Assembly (NCBI RefSeq): GCF_020524005.1
Contig: NZ_JAIVKK010000013.1
Span: forward strand, 1 to 64,000
Direction: 5' to 3'
DNA length: 64,000 nucleotides
Origin: Microbulbifer aggregans
Lineage (GTDB): Bacteria; Pseudomonadota; Gammaproteobacteria; Pseudomonadales; Cellvibrionaceae
This document shows positions 45,171-56,850 of the stretch, in pieces (the stretch's first letter is position 1; every line of letters begins with the position of its first letter). Below the pieces are notes generated by a model. That model was not told the origin of the DNA. It was given only the letters and a program-made list of their open reading frames with translations, and ran no database searches. The position numbers were made by a program, and so were the translations under genes.

Positions 45171-45807
45171 AATTTGCCTTTGCGTCTTTCAGGCTTTTCA
45201 TGAGTAAGTCACAAAACATTTTTTCCCCAGCCAGTTTGGCCTGCTCCGCTTGTGACTGTGTCGCGGACATTTGCAATATATGTTGCACTGCTGTGTAGTC
45301 CACAGAGACTGAGCCTTCATCTTTGATATCCCTGGGCTGACCGGCCGCATAGATGTTGTAAGACAAGGTCGATTGGCCACGGTTGGACGAAGGTAAAACA
45401 CCCAAAGTTAAACCAGATGCCATCACGCTGCCGATATTTGCCTCAGATTCATTGTAAACCTGCACAACGATCCAATACTCGGCATCGGCCGCGCTGGTCT
45501 GCTCGACTGGAATATCGCAATCGATATTGCCGTCTTTTTTTCGGTATGTATCGATAGTGTCTGAAAATATTGATCTGGAACTTACATCATCTACGGATGA
45601 TTCGTGAACCTTAAATTTTTTTGATAGAGGTATAAAAAAGTTCTTTCGCTGACGCATAGCATCATCGTATTCATCAGGAGACATTATGCTGATGGCAGGT
45701 ATTGCTCCCAATTCTTCAGGCCCGACAGGCTGGCGCTCATCTACATATACTGCGCAGCTGCTTAGCGCAATGGCCGATGCCAAGGTGATAAATATTGAAC
45801 GATACAT
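45157..45807 (-). CDS. Lipoprotein of unknown function
   Basis: A 216-aa protein with a lipoprotein signal (SAIALSSCAVYVDE, lipid-modified Cys18). The mature sequence starts with a short Pro-rich stretch and continues as a soluble domain with a long C-terminal helix (about residues 165-205). It overlaps the next gene by 14 bp and follows the Sel1-repeat gene by 57 bp. I know no family for it. An envelope-anchored partner of the two exported neighbours is the simplest reading. Confidence 0.72.
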   Translation of the reverse strand: MYRSIFITLASAIALSSCAVYVDERQPVGPEELGAIPAISIMSPDEYDDAMRQRKNFFIPLSKKFKVHESSVDDVSSRSIFSDTIDTYRKKDGNIDCDIPVEQTSAADAEYWIVVQVYNESEANIGSVMASGLTLGVLPSSNRGQSTLSYNIYAAGQPRDIKDEGSVSVDYTAVQHILQMSATQSQAEQAKLAGEKMFCDLLMKSLKDAKANYAFY

Positions 45808-45864
45808 AGTTATCTCAAAGTAAAGTGCTCAGATTTGGCTGATATGAAAATTTATCGTTTCCCA

Positions 45865-46752
45865 TCAGTTTGGATTGGCATACTGCTTGTAATAACTCTC
45901 AGCCAGGGTATTTCCATCTTCAATTTGTCGAAGGCTGAGTCTGGGCTTTAGGCTTTCAAGAACTTGCTTGGATGGCTCATGCCCCTTGACCACGGCAACG
46001 GTATACCACGCATAGGATTTAGTCAGATCTGCTTCAACGCCAAAGCCACTCTGATAAATATCACCGAGGTAGCCGCTAGCTTCAGGAAGTTGCGCAGCGG
46101 CGGGTAAAAGCAAGTTTTCCAACTCTGGATAAAGTTCAGTTTTTTTATGAAGGACGATTGCGACAGCCTGCATAGTGTTTCCGGGAAGGAATCCTGCACT
46201 TGATGCCTTCTGTCCCCACTCGAGCGCTTTTTCCAGGTCGGGAGCAAATCCTATCCCCCTGGCGTAGCGGTTTCCAATGTTATGCATGGCTTTGACACTA
46301 CCGTGATTAGCAGCGGCTAAAAGGTTTTTGTTCGACTCAGTGAGTAATTCCATGTCTACCTGCTTCAATATTCCTTCTCTGAGGTCTGAGTCAATCCAGG
46401 AAGGAAAGGATTTAAAGCGTTCTGGTATGGCTTTTTGTCCCTGTGCCAATCCCGCGACATTCAGACAAGGACCCGGATTCGTTTCTCTGCATGACAGCGC
46501 AAAGCTGACTGCCTTATCGATATCCTTGCTGCCAAATAGGCCGAAAAGATACGCCTTCGCCAATCGATACTGAGCCTCAGGATTACCAGAGTTCGCAGCA
46601 GTTTCACAAGTTGGCGCTGCCAACTTGTATTGGCCTTTATCAAAAGCCTCGATACATTGCCGCTCTTGTTGGGAGCCACTGTCGGATGCGATTGCATTTA
46701 TTGCTACTCCTGAGCCTAAGAGAAGTAGCAGACTTGCAATGATTCTCAGCAT
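45865..46752 (-). CDS. Exported Sel1-like repeat protein
   Basis: A 295-aa periplasmic protein. A signal peptide (about residues 1-22, ending AIASDSG) is followed by TPR/Sel1-type helical repeats, e.g. GNPEAQYRLAKAYLFG, GSVKAMHNIGNRYARG and ASGYLGDIYQSGFGVEADL. Such repeats mediate protein-protein contacts. AAAGGA precedes ATG 46752; an open frame to 46866 adds 38 residues that lack a signal peptide and is rejected. It is first in an AT-rich operon with two unknown exported proteins, so it may be the scaffold of an envelope complex. Confidence 0.82.
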   Translation of the reverse strand: MLRIIASLLLLLGSGVAINAIASDSGSQQERQCIEAFDKGQYKLAAPTCETAANSGNPEAQYRLAKAYLFGLFGSKDIDKAVSFALSCRETNPGPCLNVAGLAQGQKAIPERFKSFPSWIDSDLREGILKQVDMELLTESNKNLLAAANHGSVKAMHNIGNRYARGIGFAPDLEKALEWGQKASSAGFLPGNTMQAVAIVLHKKTELYPELENLLLPAAAQLPEASGYLGDIYQSGFGVEADLTKSYAWYTVAVVKGHEPSKQVLESLKPRLSLRQIEDGNTLAESYYKQYANPN

Positions 46753-47120
46753 TGATAAATCCTTTCGTATGTTTAATTTTGTGCTGGCGTAGGCAGAATA
46801 AGCGCCATTTTCATGGTGAGTCAACCTGCGATCTCGAGGTGGCGCGGAGCGAGCCGTCTTCATCAAGCAATATCGGGAGCTATCTAAGCTAATCGTTTTA
46901 GCTCTTGGTTTTCTTGGCGCAGGTGCCCGCTTGCCCAGGAAGCAGAGGCTTTCGGCATATTTTCGTCATGCTTTACGTAGCTTAAGTGTCTAAGCTGCAC
47001 GAAGCTGGTGATAGGGCCACCAGCTGTGGGCGTTGGCGTGTATGTTATTTAGGCTATCTCCCGAGTAATCATCTAGAGAGTTAGGGGCGGCCTCCGAGGC
47101 GAGTACAGAAATCGGACCGG

Positions 47121-47939
47121 TCAATTGAATTCAACAAAAACAGGGTAGTGGTCGGACGAAAAATCCGTTGTCTTATCAATAGCGATTTCTGCATCTTTGG
47201 AATGTTCCGCCCAGGATGCATTGGCAAAAGCAAAATCAATCCGCTCGGATTTCTTGGCCGACTCCGATCTGGAGTCTGGAGTACCATCGGTGAAGACGAG
47301 GGTGGGGAAGGAGCGTTTCTGCTCCGGACTGTGCTTGTGCACCAGGTCTATGAATCCATTCCGCTCAAACTGCTCCACCACGTCGAAGTAAACGTAATCC
47401 AGTTTAAGTATCGTATCCAGATAGGGGTTGTCCCGCGCTGAGTGGGTATTGAAATCGCCAGCTATCAGTACCTTTTCGCGATTACTCGCGAGACTCTTAG
47501 CTAGCTCAATGATGTCATTTGGCTCTTTCTCTTCCTTGGGCCAGAAATGCACCGCGAAGATATTTACCCCGTGGGTTTTCGCCTGGATATGCCCGTGGTG
47601 ATAGAGCCAGAATGGCTTGGCGATCACATCGATTTCAGCGCTGGAAGTAATCCCTACCGGGAAGCCCCAGGGTTTCAATACCGAGACATATTCGTGGCCC
47701 CAGGATTTGGCAATCTCCCGCAGCTCTTTTTCGCTGATGCCGTTGAGTTCCTGGAAAGTAACGATGTCCGGCTTTTTATTGGCGATCCAGCGCTGGAACT
47801 CCGGGATTTTTTCGCCTTTGTGGAAGCCGAGCCAAACATTGTAGTTCACTGCCTTAATAGAAGTGTTGGATGATGCTTCTATCGAAAAAAAGAAAAAAAT
47901 GGCAAGAAAAACGTGCGGTACTTTGTGCATGGTGGTCAT
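47121..47939 (-). CDS. Secreted endonuclease/exonuclease/phosphatase-family protein
   Basis: A 272-aa EEP-superfamily enzyme with a hydrophobic N-terminus (about residues 8-23) that looks like a signal peptide. Conserved motifs are NYNVWLGF, FQELNGIS (metal-binding Glu), AGDFNTHSARDNP, SERIDFAFAN and SSDHYPVFVEF (catalytic His). Family members cut nucleic acids or dephosphorylate lipids or sugars; export suggests an extracellular DNase, sphingomyelinase-like or phosphodiesterase role. ATG 47939 and ATG 47930 are both possible. AT-rich like its neighbours. Confidence 0.85.
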   Translation of the reverse strand: MTTMHKVPHVFLAIFFFFSIEASSNTSIKAVNYNVWLGFHKGEKIPEFQRWIANKKPDIVTFQELNGISEKELREIAKSWGHEYVSVLKPWGFPVGITSSAEIDVIAKPFWLYHHGHIQAKTHGVNIFAVHFWPKEEKEPNDIIELAKSLASNREKVLIAGDFNTHSARDNPYLDTILKLDYVYFDVVEQFERNGFIDLVHKHSPEQKRSFPTLVFTDGTPDSRSESAKKSERIDFAFANASWAEHSKDAEIAIDKTTDFSSDHYPVFVEFN

Positions 47940-48116
47940 GGGCCCGGTGCCAGTCGGTTTAATAGGTTTAAATCCGCTTAAAACGTGGAATGTTCTAACT
48001 CAGCACCTATCCTGGATGATTTTTTCTGAAGGATAATATCGGTGAATTGATACGGAGATATGACTATTACGTTACGGCGCAAATTTCGGTACAGCTAATC
48101 GTGCTCAGAAACAAGA

Positions 48117-48148
48117 AACACCCGGTGCCATTGGCACAGGGTGTTTTT
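48117..48148. terminator. Terminator hairpin after the dihaem oxygenase gene
   Basis: AACACCC/GGGTGTT (48117-48123, 48139-48145) plus an inner 5-bp stem with one mismatch and a 3-nt loop form a strong hairpin. T-rich sequence follows on both strands (TTTTTGG and TTTCTTGTTT), so it can serve the minus-strand cytochrome gene ending at 48179. Confidence 0.75.
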
Positions 48149-48178
48149 GGAGATTTTCTGAAGGGCTTTACAGTTTTG

Positions 48179-50344
48179 TTAAAGCGTCTTGAGATATTCA
48201 ATAATCGCCAGCCGCTCGTGGTCAGTCAGCACACTGTTGAACTCGTGGCCTTCGTTGCCGTGGCTGAACAGCAGGGTATTGTAGATCTTGCGATCTTCCA
48301 TTTGCCGCATGGTCAGCGTCGGTGGGAAGAAAATATTCCAGGTCAAAATCAGATTGCCGAAGATATCGTCGAGAATCTCCTGGGCCAGGGGCGTTGCGTG
48401 CTTGTCGTTGGGGTCGCAGGTGCGGAAAGGTGAAACCGAGGGATTCCAGAACGAACGCCATTCGCAATCGATGGCATCGTACTTCCAGCCCATTTTCGTC
48501 GCGTCATAGGCCGTATCCAGTTTAGTGTCGTAACCCATCAGCACATTACCGTTGTTGTACCAGGGGTTGGACAGCTTGCTGTTGGACTTGCGGCGCCACA
48601 GTGGTTCGCGCTCCGAGGGCTTGAGGATTTCCCACACATTCGGGATCGAGCCATTGTGCATATACGGCGCACTCGCCCACACACCGTACAGCGGTGGCGC
48701 GAGGTAGCCCAGCTCGCGATCACCACGCAGGCGTTCCTGATTCTGCGGGCCGCAATCCTGATCCGTGCCCTTGGTGGGCGGATAGCCGAAGAAATTCACT
48801 GAGCCCGCGCGCTGCATGCCCTCGTTGTTGGTTTCCCAGCGCACAGAGTCGGTACCGATGATTTCCTGGGGCACTATGTAAGAGGCGATACCTTCCAGAA
48901 CCGGGCTGGCGAGGAACTCGGGATCGTTCACGTAGCGCGGTGCATAGGCGCCGTGACAGCTGGCACAGCTGCCGTTGCCCTCCGGTTGGCGAACCGTGTT
49001 GTTGCGCTCCGGTGCCCACATATCCAGCTCGTGGAACAGCACTGCGCCTTCCTCCGCCAGCGCGGTATCAATGGTGCCGGGATACTTGGGAGACTTGAGG
49101 GTTTCGATCCAGGCGTTGATGGGTGGGCCATTGTCGCGCATGTATTTCTGGCCGGCATCACTCAGGGGACCGAGGATCTCGCCGAACAGGCCGAAGAAGG
49201 GTGTATAGAACACCTGGTCGATACGCGGCGCATCCGCCGGGAACATGCCGTCGACAAACTTCACCGGGCGGTGCCCAAGGTTCCACCACGCCGGGGTGTC
49301 CATACTGGCGGTGGAACCGGAGGTAATCAGGTCCACTGCATCACTCGCCGAATAGATTCCCTGGTCCGGGAAAATAAATGCGAGGTTCACATCGCTGGCA
49401 TTATTGGTGCCGCGCGTATGGCTGAGGTTGGCCAGGGTCGCTACCGAGGCGAGATAGCCCTGGGGCAGGGCGTCGCGCAGGAACAGGTCGAGGTCCGCCA
49501 GCGGGCTGCCACCGCCCAGCGCGGCCTTACCGTCGACGGCGCCGCTGTGGCAGGCGTGGCAGGTGACACCGATACGGCCGGTCCAGGTGCCATCGGGGTA
49601 GCGCATCTGGGTGAACATCAATGGCAGCTGACCGGAACCGCCATTGGTTCGATTCGGGTTTTCCCCGAACAGAGGGTAGGGATTGCGCTTCTCCCCCAGC
49701 ACCGAACCGTAGCGCTCCGCTACCAGCTGGTCGAAGTTGGCTGGTTTTGATGTGTAGCCACCCCAGGACTGCCACAGGTCGCGATACTGGTCCGGAAGCA
49801 GGGTGGAAATACCGAGTGCTGCTTCGATGGTGTAGGGGTCGGTACCAGCAAACAGGGCTCCCACGCCGGGAGAGCCGCCGGTCAGCAGGCGCTCACCCAG
49901 TTCGAAGCGCTCGCGCAGTTCCCCGCAGGTTGTGGCCGCGCCGACTTCCTGCACCGCTTCCGGGTCCACGTGGCAATTTTTGTAATAGGCATTGAAGTGC
50001 ACCGCGCGTCCATCGCTGACGCCTTCCTGAATAAACGAGCGTGGATCTTCGGGAAGTTCCGTCTCGTCTGGTTTGCCATAACAGAAATCCCATACCGCCC
50101 AGCCACCGTTGCTGGTGCCGAGTAAAGCGTCAGGATCATAATCGGCAGGGCGGTTATACACGCCGTAGGGATTCGATACATACGCCGGGTCATAATAGGG
50201 GTCTTCATAGCCCGGATCGGAATCGGTATAGGCCACTGACTCCACGCATAGCAGAGTCAATATGGAAGTAAACAGCGCTGTTCGCACTCTGGGGCTAAAG
50301 CCCCGTGCGGCTAACGCCGTAAATTTATTTTTGGGTTCCAACAT
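48179..50344 (-). CDS. RoxA/RoxB-like dihaem c-type cytochrome (putative rubber-type oxygenase)
   Basis: A 721-aa exported protein with a signal peptide (about residues 20-40). Two haem c sites are visible: CHACH at about residue 260 and CASCH at about residue 458. The spacing of about 199 residues and the two motif types match rubber oxygenase RoxA (CSACH and CASCH about 199 residues apart), and total length is slightly above RoxA's. RoxA/RoxB cleave poly-isoprene with dioxygen; the related branch of dihaem peroxidase (MauG/CcpA) is smaller. The first motif lacks the exact CSACH, and the substrate may be another polymer or terpenoid. AAGGAG lies about 11 bp before ATG 50344. Confidence 0.7.
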   Translation of the reverse strand: MLEPKNKFTALAARGFSPRVRTALFTSILTLLCVESVAYTDSDPGYEDPYYDPAYVSNPYGVYNRPADYDPDALLGTSNGGWAVWDFCYGKPDETELPEDPRSFIQEGVSDGRAVHFNAYYKNCHVDPEAVQEVGAATTCGELRERFELGERLLTGGSPGVGALFAGTDPYTIEAALGISTLLPDQYRDLWQSWGGYTSKPANFDQLVAERYGSVLGEKRNPYPLFGENPNRTNGGSGQLPLMFTQMRYPDGTWTGRIGVTCHACHSGAVDGKAALGGGSPLADLDLFLRDALPQGYLASVATLANLSHTRGTNNASDVNLAFIFPDQGIYSASDAVDLITSGSTASMDTPAWWNLGHRPVKFVDGMFPADAPRIDQVFYTPFFGLFGEILGPLSDAGQKYMRDNGPPINAWIETLKSPKYPGTIDTALAEEGAVLFHELDMWAPERNNTVRQPEGNGSCASCHGAYAPRYVNDPEFLASPVLEGIASYIVPQEIIGTDSVRWETNNEGMQRAGSVNFFGYPPTKGTDQDCGPQNQERLRGDRELGYLAPPLYGVWASAPYMHNGSIPNVWEILKPSEREPLWRRKSNSKLSNPWYNNGNVLMGYDTKLDTAYDATKMGWKYDAIDCEWRSFWNPSVSPFRTCDPNDKHATPLAQEILDDIFGNLILTWNIFFPPTLTMRQMEDRKIYNTLLFSHGNEGHEFNSVLTDHERLAIIEYLKTL

Positions 50345-53155
<2,811 letters not shown>

Positions 53156-53183
53156 CACCGAACGGCCGGGGACTTCGTCCGCC

Positions 53184-53234
53184 TTGACAGAATAAATGCT
53201 GCACATATACTTGCTTAGTCAACTATTTGTGCAG
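53184..53234 (+). promoter_or_regulatory. Sigma70 promoter overlapped by an inverted repeat, before marR
   Basis: TTGACA (53184-53189), a 16-bp spacer and TATACT (53206-53211) form a near-consensus promoter. CTGCACATATA (53199-53209) and TATTTGTGCAG (53224-53234) form an inverted repeat matching at 10 of 11 positions that covers the -10 and the start point. This is the usual layout for autorepression by the MarR protein encoded next. Confidence 0.65.
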
Positions 53235-53244
53235 TGTATTGATT

Positions 53245-53658
53245 ATGTCAAATTCCAGTACCTCCCTCGTCATCCAGAATGCCCTCCTTGCCGCCAAGCT
53301 CGCCCGCAAAGCCGGCAATCGCCTGAGCGTCCATGGTATCAGCCTGACCGAGTACCTCGTCATGGACTACCTGGATCAGTGCTCCCAGGAAGTCTCCAGA
53401 ATCGAACTGGCCGAATACCTGGGGATGAGCGCCTCCGGTGTCACGCGCTTGCTGCTGCCTATGGAAAAAAATGGTGTGGTGGAAAAAGTTCAGAATCCTC
53501 GCGACGCCCGCCAGAGCCAGGTCAGGCTCTCGAACACCGGAAAAACACTGTATAAAGATGCCTCCACCAGCTTTGGGCATATCGCTGCCGACCTGACGTC
53601 CGTATTGAGCGAGCCTCAAAAAGGCAAAGCCATCGAGCTACTTTCCCGGTTGGTTTAA
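53245..53658 (+). CDS. MarR-family transcriptional regulator
   Basis: A 137-aa winged-helix regulator. Region RIELAEYLGMSASGVTRLLLPMEKNGVVEK is the helix-turn-helix and wing, followed by NPRDARQSQVRLSNTGK typical of MarR. It probably binds the overlapping inverted repeat at its own promoter. The upstream in-frame TTG 53227 would leave only a few bases of leader after the predicted start point, so ATG 53245 is preferred. It lies 90 bp after katG and 38 bp before an AraC-type gene. The ligand is unknown. Confidence 0.85.
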   Translation: MSNSSTSLVIQNALLAAKLARKAGNRLSVHGISLTEYLVMDYLDQCSQEVSRIELAEYLGMSASGVTRLLLPMEKNGVVEKVQNPRDARQSQVRLSNTGKTLYKDASTSFGHIAADLTSVLSEPQKGKAIELLSRLV

Positions 53659-53668
53659 ACCGGGGTTT
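53645..53668 (+). terminator. Hairpin overlapping the marR stop codon
   Basis: CCCGGTT (53645-53651) pairs with AACCGGG (53658-53664) around GGTTTA, followed by GTTTATTA. It could terminate or attenuate before the AraC-type gene 29 bp further on. Confidence 0.5.
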
Positions 53669-53696
53669 ATTACCGAACGTTTAAAAGGGTAGCGCG

Positions 53697-54755
53697 ATGG
53701 AAGAATTCTCCAGGGCCTCGTCGCTGATTTTGTTCAGCGAGTTCTGCGCGGCATCCGGGCTGGATCCAAAAAGCATGCTCCAGGGTGCTGGCCTTCCCGC
53801 AGATAGCCTTTCCCATTCGGATAGCCTGATTTCCTATCAGCGTATGGCGCTTTTACTGGAAAACTGTGCGATTGAGTCAGGCAACCCCCTGTTCGGGCTG
53901 GAATTTGGCTTGTATCAGGGCACGGCGGTCTTTGGCCAGCTTTTGTATCTGTTAAAGAATGCCAACACGGTCGGTGAGTCACTGGAAGAGCTGGCCCAGT
54001 ACTACCACTTGCACTCCAACAGCGGCTTGGTGAACGTGGAAGTGCACAACAAGCTCGCGATACTCGAATACAACCCGATGTTGAGGAAGGGTATTCCCGC
54101 GCGCCAGGCCATCGAACTGGCGATTGCGGTGGGCAAGCAATTGCTGAAAATGCTGCTGGGTAACCAGTGGCAGCCACAGGCGGTCCATTTTCAAACCGCC
54201 GCCGGAGCGTCGCCGCAATCCTATGTGCGCCTGCTCGGCGTAACCCCACATTTCAATAGCGCGCAAAATGCCTGGGTGTTCGACGCGGCCTTACTGGACG
54301 CGCCCCTGAGCAATGCCGACCCGGCGCTGCACGCGCTGATGCGCGCGCATATCGACCAACTGGATGAGCTGGCACCAAAAGAGTTGCCGGCCTATGTTTG
54401 CCATCTGCTGCGCAACTTTCTGCCCAATGGCAAGGTGACCATCGATTTTGTGGCGGATTACATGATGGTGAGTTCGCGCTCTTTACAGCGGATGTTGATG
54501 GAAGAGGGCACCAGCTTTCAGACGCTGCTCAACGAGACCCGCCAGGCCGTGGCAACACGCTACCTGAAAGAATCCAGCATGAGTCTGACCCAGCTCTCCG
54601 GTCTGCTTGGCTATGCCGACCTGGCCAGTTTTTCCAAAGCGTTTCAGCGCTGGTTTGGCATGAGCCCGCGGCAATGGCGGGATCAACATGGGCAGTCAGC
54701 CGCCGCTCAGCGTCTGGCGCGACAGCAACGCGTACCGGGATGGCTGCGTCGGTGA
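53697..54755 (+). CDS. AraC-family transcriptional regulator
   Basis: A 352-aa activator with an N-terminal ligand-binding region (about residues 15-200, arabinose-binding/DUF4066-like) and a C-terminal double helix-turn-helix (about 250-340, VADYMMVSSRSLQRMLMEEG and LGYADLASFSKAFQRWFGMSPRQWR). It is close to the OruR/VirS branch of AraC proteins. ATG 53697 is used. It is followed by the convergent beta-propeller gene. The SDR-MDR gene pair and two 21-bp-phased direct repeats lie about 2 kb downstream, so it may control them. Confidence 0.9.
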   Translation: MEEFSRASSLILFSEFCAASGLDPKSMLQGAGLPADSLSHSDSLISYQRMALLLENCAIESGNPLFGLEFGLYQGTAVFGQLLYLLKNANTVGESLEELAQYYHLHSNSGLVNVEVHNKLAILEYNPMLRKGIPARQAIELAIAVGKQLLKMLLGNQWQPQAVHFQTAAGASPQSYVRLLGVTPHFNSAQNAWVFDAALLDAPLSNADPALHALMRAHIDQLDELAPKELPAYVCHLLRNFLPNGKVTIDFVADYMMVSSRSLQRMLMEEGTSFQTLLNETRQAVATRYLKESSMSLTQLSGLLGYADLASFSKAFQRWFGMSPRQWRDQHGQSAAAQRLARQQRVPGWLRR

Positions 54756-54832
54756 TGAATCCTATCGGCAATTTACCGAGGAACATGCCGGCTCCAGGAC
54801 AGAGCCGGCGATCTGTTTCCGATTCTGCCTGA

Positions 54833-56548
54833 TCAGTTCAGGCGGTAATCCGGGTCGATACACATCAACACGCCAGTAAACTCCTCGAGCGCCTGTACCG
54901 GAATCGGGTTGTTGGACATGCACACCAGACCATCATCGGTAAATGACATATCCCGGGTGTAAGTGCCGCGCAGCGGTGCCGGGTAGGCTATAAAGCGCTC
55001 TTCCGCCGGTACAAAGCGGTATACGTGATCGGTCATGGTCTCGTTGACCCACACGTCGCCAGTGTCCGGAGAAATATTAAGGGAGTAAGGACCGGGGCGG
55101 GCACCCTCGGCAAACTCCGGCATGTCGTACACCTTCACGTTCATGGTTTTCGTATCGATACGCGCGATCTGACCGTGGGCGTAGCCCGTCTGCCAAAGGA
55201 TGCCGTCCGGTGCGAAGCGCAGACGGCGCGGACCGAATACCGGTGACTCAATCTCGGTGACTTTCAGAGTCTTGGCATCGATACGGCCAATCTTGTTACC
55301 CCACAGGCGGCTGTACCAGATTGAGCCGTCGTGACTATTTACCGCCACGCCGTACGTCAGCACAGCAGGTGTTATGGCCACTGGCGTTGGCGTCGGCAGA
55401 TCGATCAGCGTGACCTTCTGGGATTCAGGATCCAGACGGCCGACCTGTTCGGTACCGACAATGCTGAACCACAGGACACCCTCGGCATCGACGCGAATGG
55501 TATGCGGGTAAATGGCAATGCCGGGCAACGGCACCGATTTTTCCCAGTGTTCGGTCTCGGGGTTGAATATACCGATGGAGCCGGAGAAAGAGTTGGTGAC
55601 ATACAGTTTGCCGTCCTGGCCCTCCGCCAGCGAGTGAGGCCCGTGGCGTACATTGATCTTGTTCATTGCCGGCGGCACGCCCATTTTGGTGAACTTGCCA
55701 CCCAGCGGCATACCTTCTTCCGGCTGGGGCACGAAGCGGGTTTTGCTACTCTTCAGATCTGTGATGTAGAGGCCATCCGTGAACTGATCCACTGTGTACA
55801 CAAACCCGTTTCGCGAATACACGTGCGCATCGTGTGGTACACCGGAAGCCGGCAGCTGGTATTCGTAAATCTTGGTGTGTGCCAGCGCCTCGTCGATGGG
55901 AAACTGCGGGCGCATTTCGGTGGGCTTGCCATTGAAGCCCTCGGCAAAAATTTCCGCGCGGCGGCGGTCTTTTTCGGTCACATCTACCGCACCCATATAG
56001 GCGTGCATCCGGCGCACCGATTGCTCCCAGGATTCTGCAGGGCGCACGATGCGGGTGAAGGGGTTGCCCAGCTGGTGGCAGGAAAGGCACTCGAGCTGGA
56101 ATTTGTCACGCGTGAAGGGCGCGCCTTCTTCGGTATCAAATGGCAGCGTATTAAAGTGGTAGGAAGCCGCCAGGCTATCGGAAATCGCCTGGTCACTGTC
56201 CAGTTTTGCGAGTTTCACGGAATGGCTGAGCTGATCTTTGTCGCTTTTCAGTCGTACCATCTGCTGGTTGTCGGCGAAATAGTGGCCGCGTACCCGCAGG
56301 CGTAGTTCACCGCTGAGTTGGGTATCCAGCACATACCGACCGTCGCTATCGGTATAGACGGATTCCGAACGCCCGGCTTGCACATCGGACAGACGCACGA
56401 TGGCGCCGGAGACCGGCTTGCCTTTGCTATCGGTAACCTTGCCGGAAATGGTCGCGGCTTTTACTGCCAATACTGGCAGTGCCAGGGCCGTTGCCAGGGT
56501 CAGGGCTCCGACACGGAAAATAGATTTACCCGTCTTCTTATTCATCAA
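54833..56548 (-). CDS. Exported Vgb-type beta-propeller with a haem c motif
   Basis: A 571-aa periplasmic protein. After a signal peptide (about residues 1-30) comes a carboxypeptidase-regulatory-like beta-sandwich (about 34-95, GKVTDSKGKPVSGAIVRLSD). A segment with one CLSCH haem c site (about residue 155) follows, then a streptogramin-lyase/Vgb-like propeller (about 230-571). The propeller has repeated blade motifs such as HGPHSLAEGQDGKLYVTN, RVDAEGVLWFS and RFAPDGILWQTGYAHGQI. The combination suggests an electron-transfer-linked lyase or oxidase of an aromatic or lactone substrate, but no activity can be assigned. It is divergent from an SDR-MDR pair across a 300-bp control region. Confidence 0.8.
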   Translation of the reverse strand: MMNKKTGKSIFRVGALTLATALALPVLAVKAATISGKVTDSKGKPVSGAIVRLSDVQAGRSESVYTDSDGRYVLDTQLSGELRLRVRGHYFADNQQMVRLKSDKDQLSHSVKLAKLDSDQAISDSLAASYHFNTLPFDTEEGAPFTRDKFQLECLSCHQLGNPFTRIVRPAESWEQSVRRMHAYMGAVDVTEKDRRRAEIFAEGFNGKPTEMRPQFPIDEALAHTKIYEYQLPASGVPHDAHVYSRNGFVYTVDQFTDGLYITDLKSSKTRFVPQPEEGMPLGGKFTKMGVPPAMNKINVRHGPHSLAEGQDGKLYVTNSFSGSIGIFNPETEHWEKSVPLPGIAIYPHTIRVDAEGVLWFSIVGTEQVGRLDPESQKVTLIDLPTPTPVAITPAVLTYGVAVNSHDGSIWYSRLWGNKIGRIDAKTLKVTEIESPVFGPRRLRFAPDGILWQTGYAHGQIARIDTKTMNVKVYDMPEFAEGARPGPYSLNISPDTGDVWVNETMTDHVYRFVPAEERFIAYPAPLRGTYTRDMSFTDDGLVCMSNNPIPVQALEEFTGVLMCIDPDYRLN

Positions 56549-56622
56549 AGTTGCTCCGCCTTATTGTTATCGGACGTGTGTTTTCGCTGGCATCCGATAG
56601 TAGGTCGTTGCACACGGGAAAC

Positions 56623-56651
56623 TTGTCTTAATCCGTAGTGCATTTGTCTAA
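56623..56651. promoter_or_regulatory. Two direct repeats 21 bp apart, candidate AraC-type operator
   Basis: TTGTCTTA (56623-56630) and TTGTCTAA (56644-56651) start exactly 21 bp apart, two helical turns, in the divergent region between the beta-propeller gene and the SDR gene. Such phased direct repeats are the usual binding sites of AraC-family activators, one of which is encoded at 53697-54755. A further imperfect inverted pair AAGTACGCCAA (56650-56660) and TTGGCGTGCTT (56729-56739) lies in the same region. Confidence 0.4.
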
Positions 56652-56850
56652 GTACGCCAAGCGGGGCCGGATGATTGGCACAGTGATCGACACGTGAAAT
56701 ACGTAAAGTGTCGTTTATTGCAAAATTATTGGCGTGCTTTGGCAAGTCTTGTGGGGGAGTAAGGAGGGATACTCGAAGGCGGAATGTCAGTCATTTCCCT
56801 GGATCGGATATGACTGAGGATGCCAACAAAAATAATAATGGAGCAAAAAA

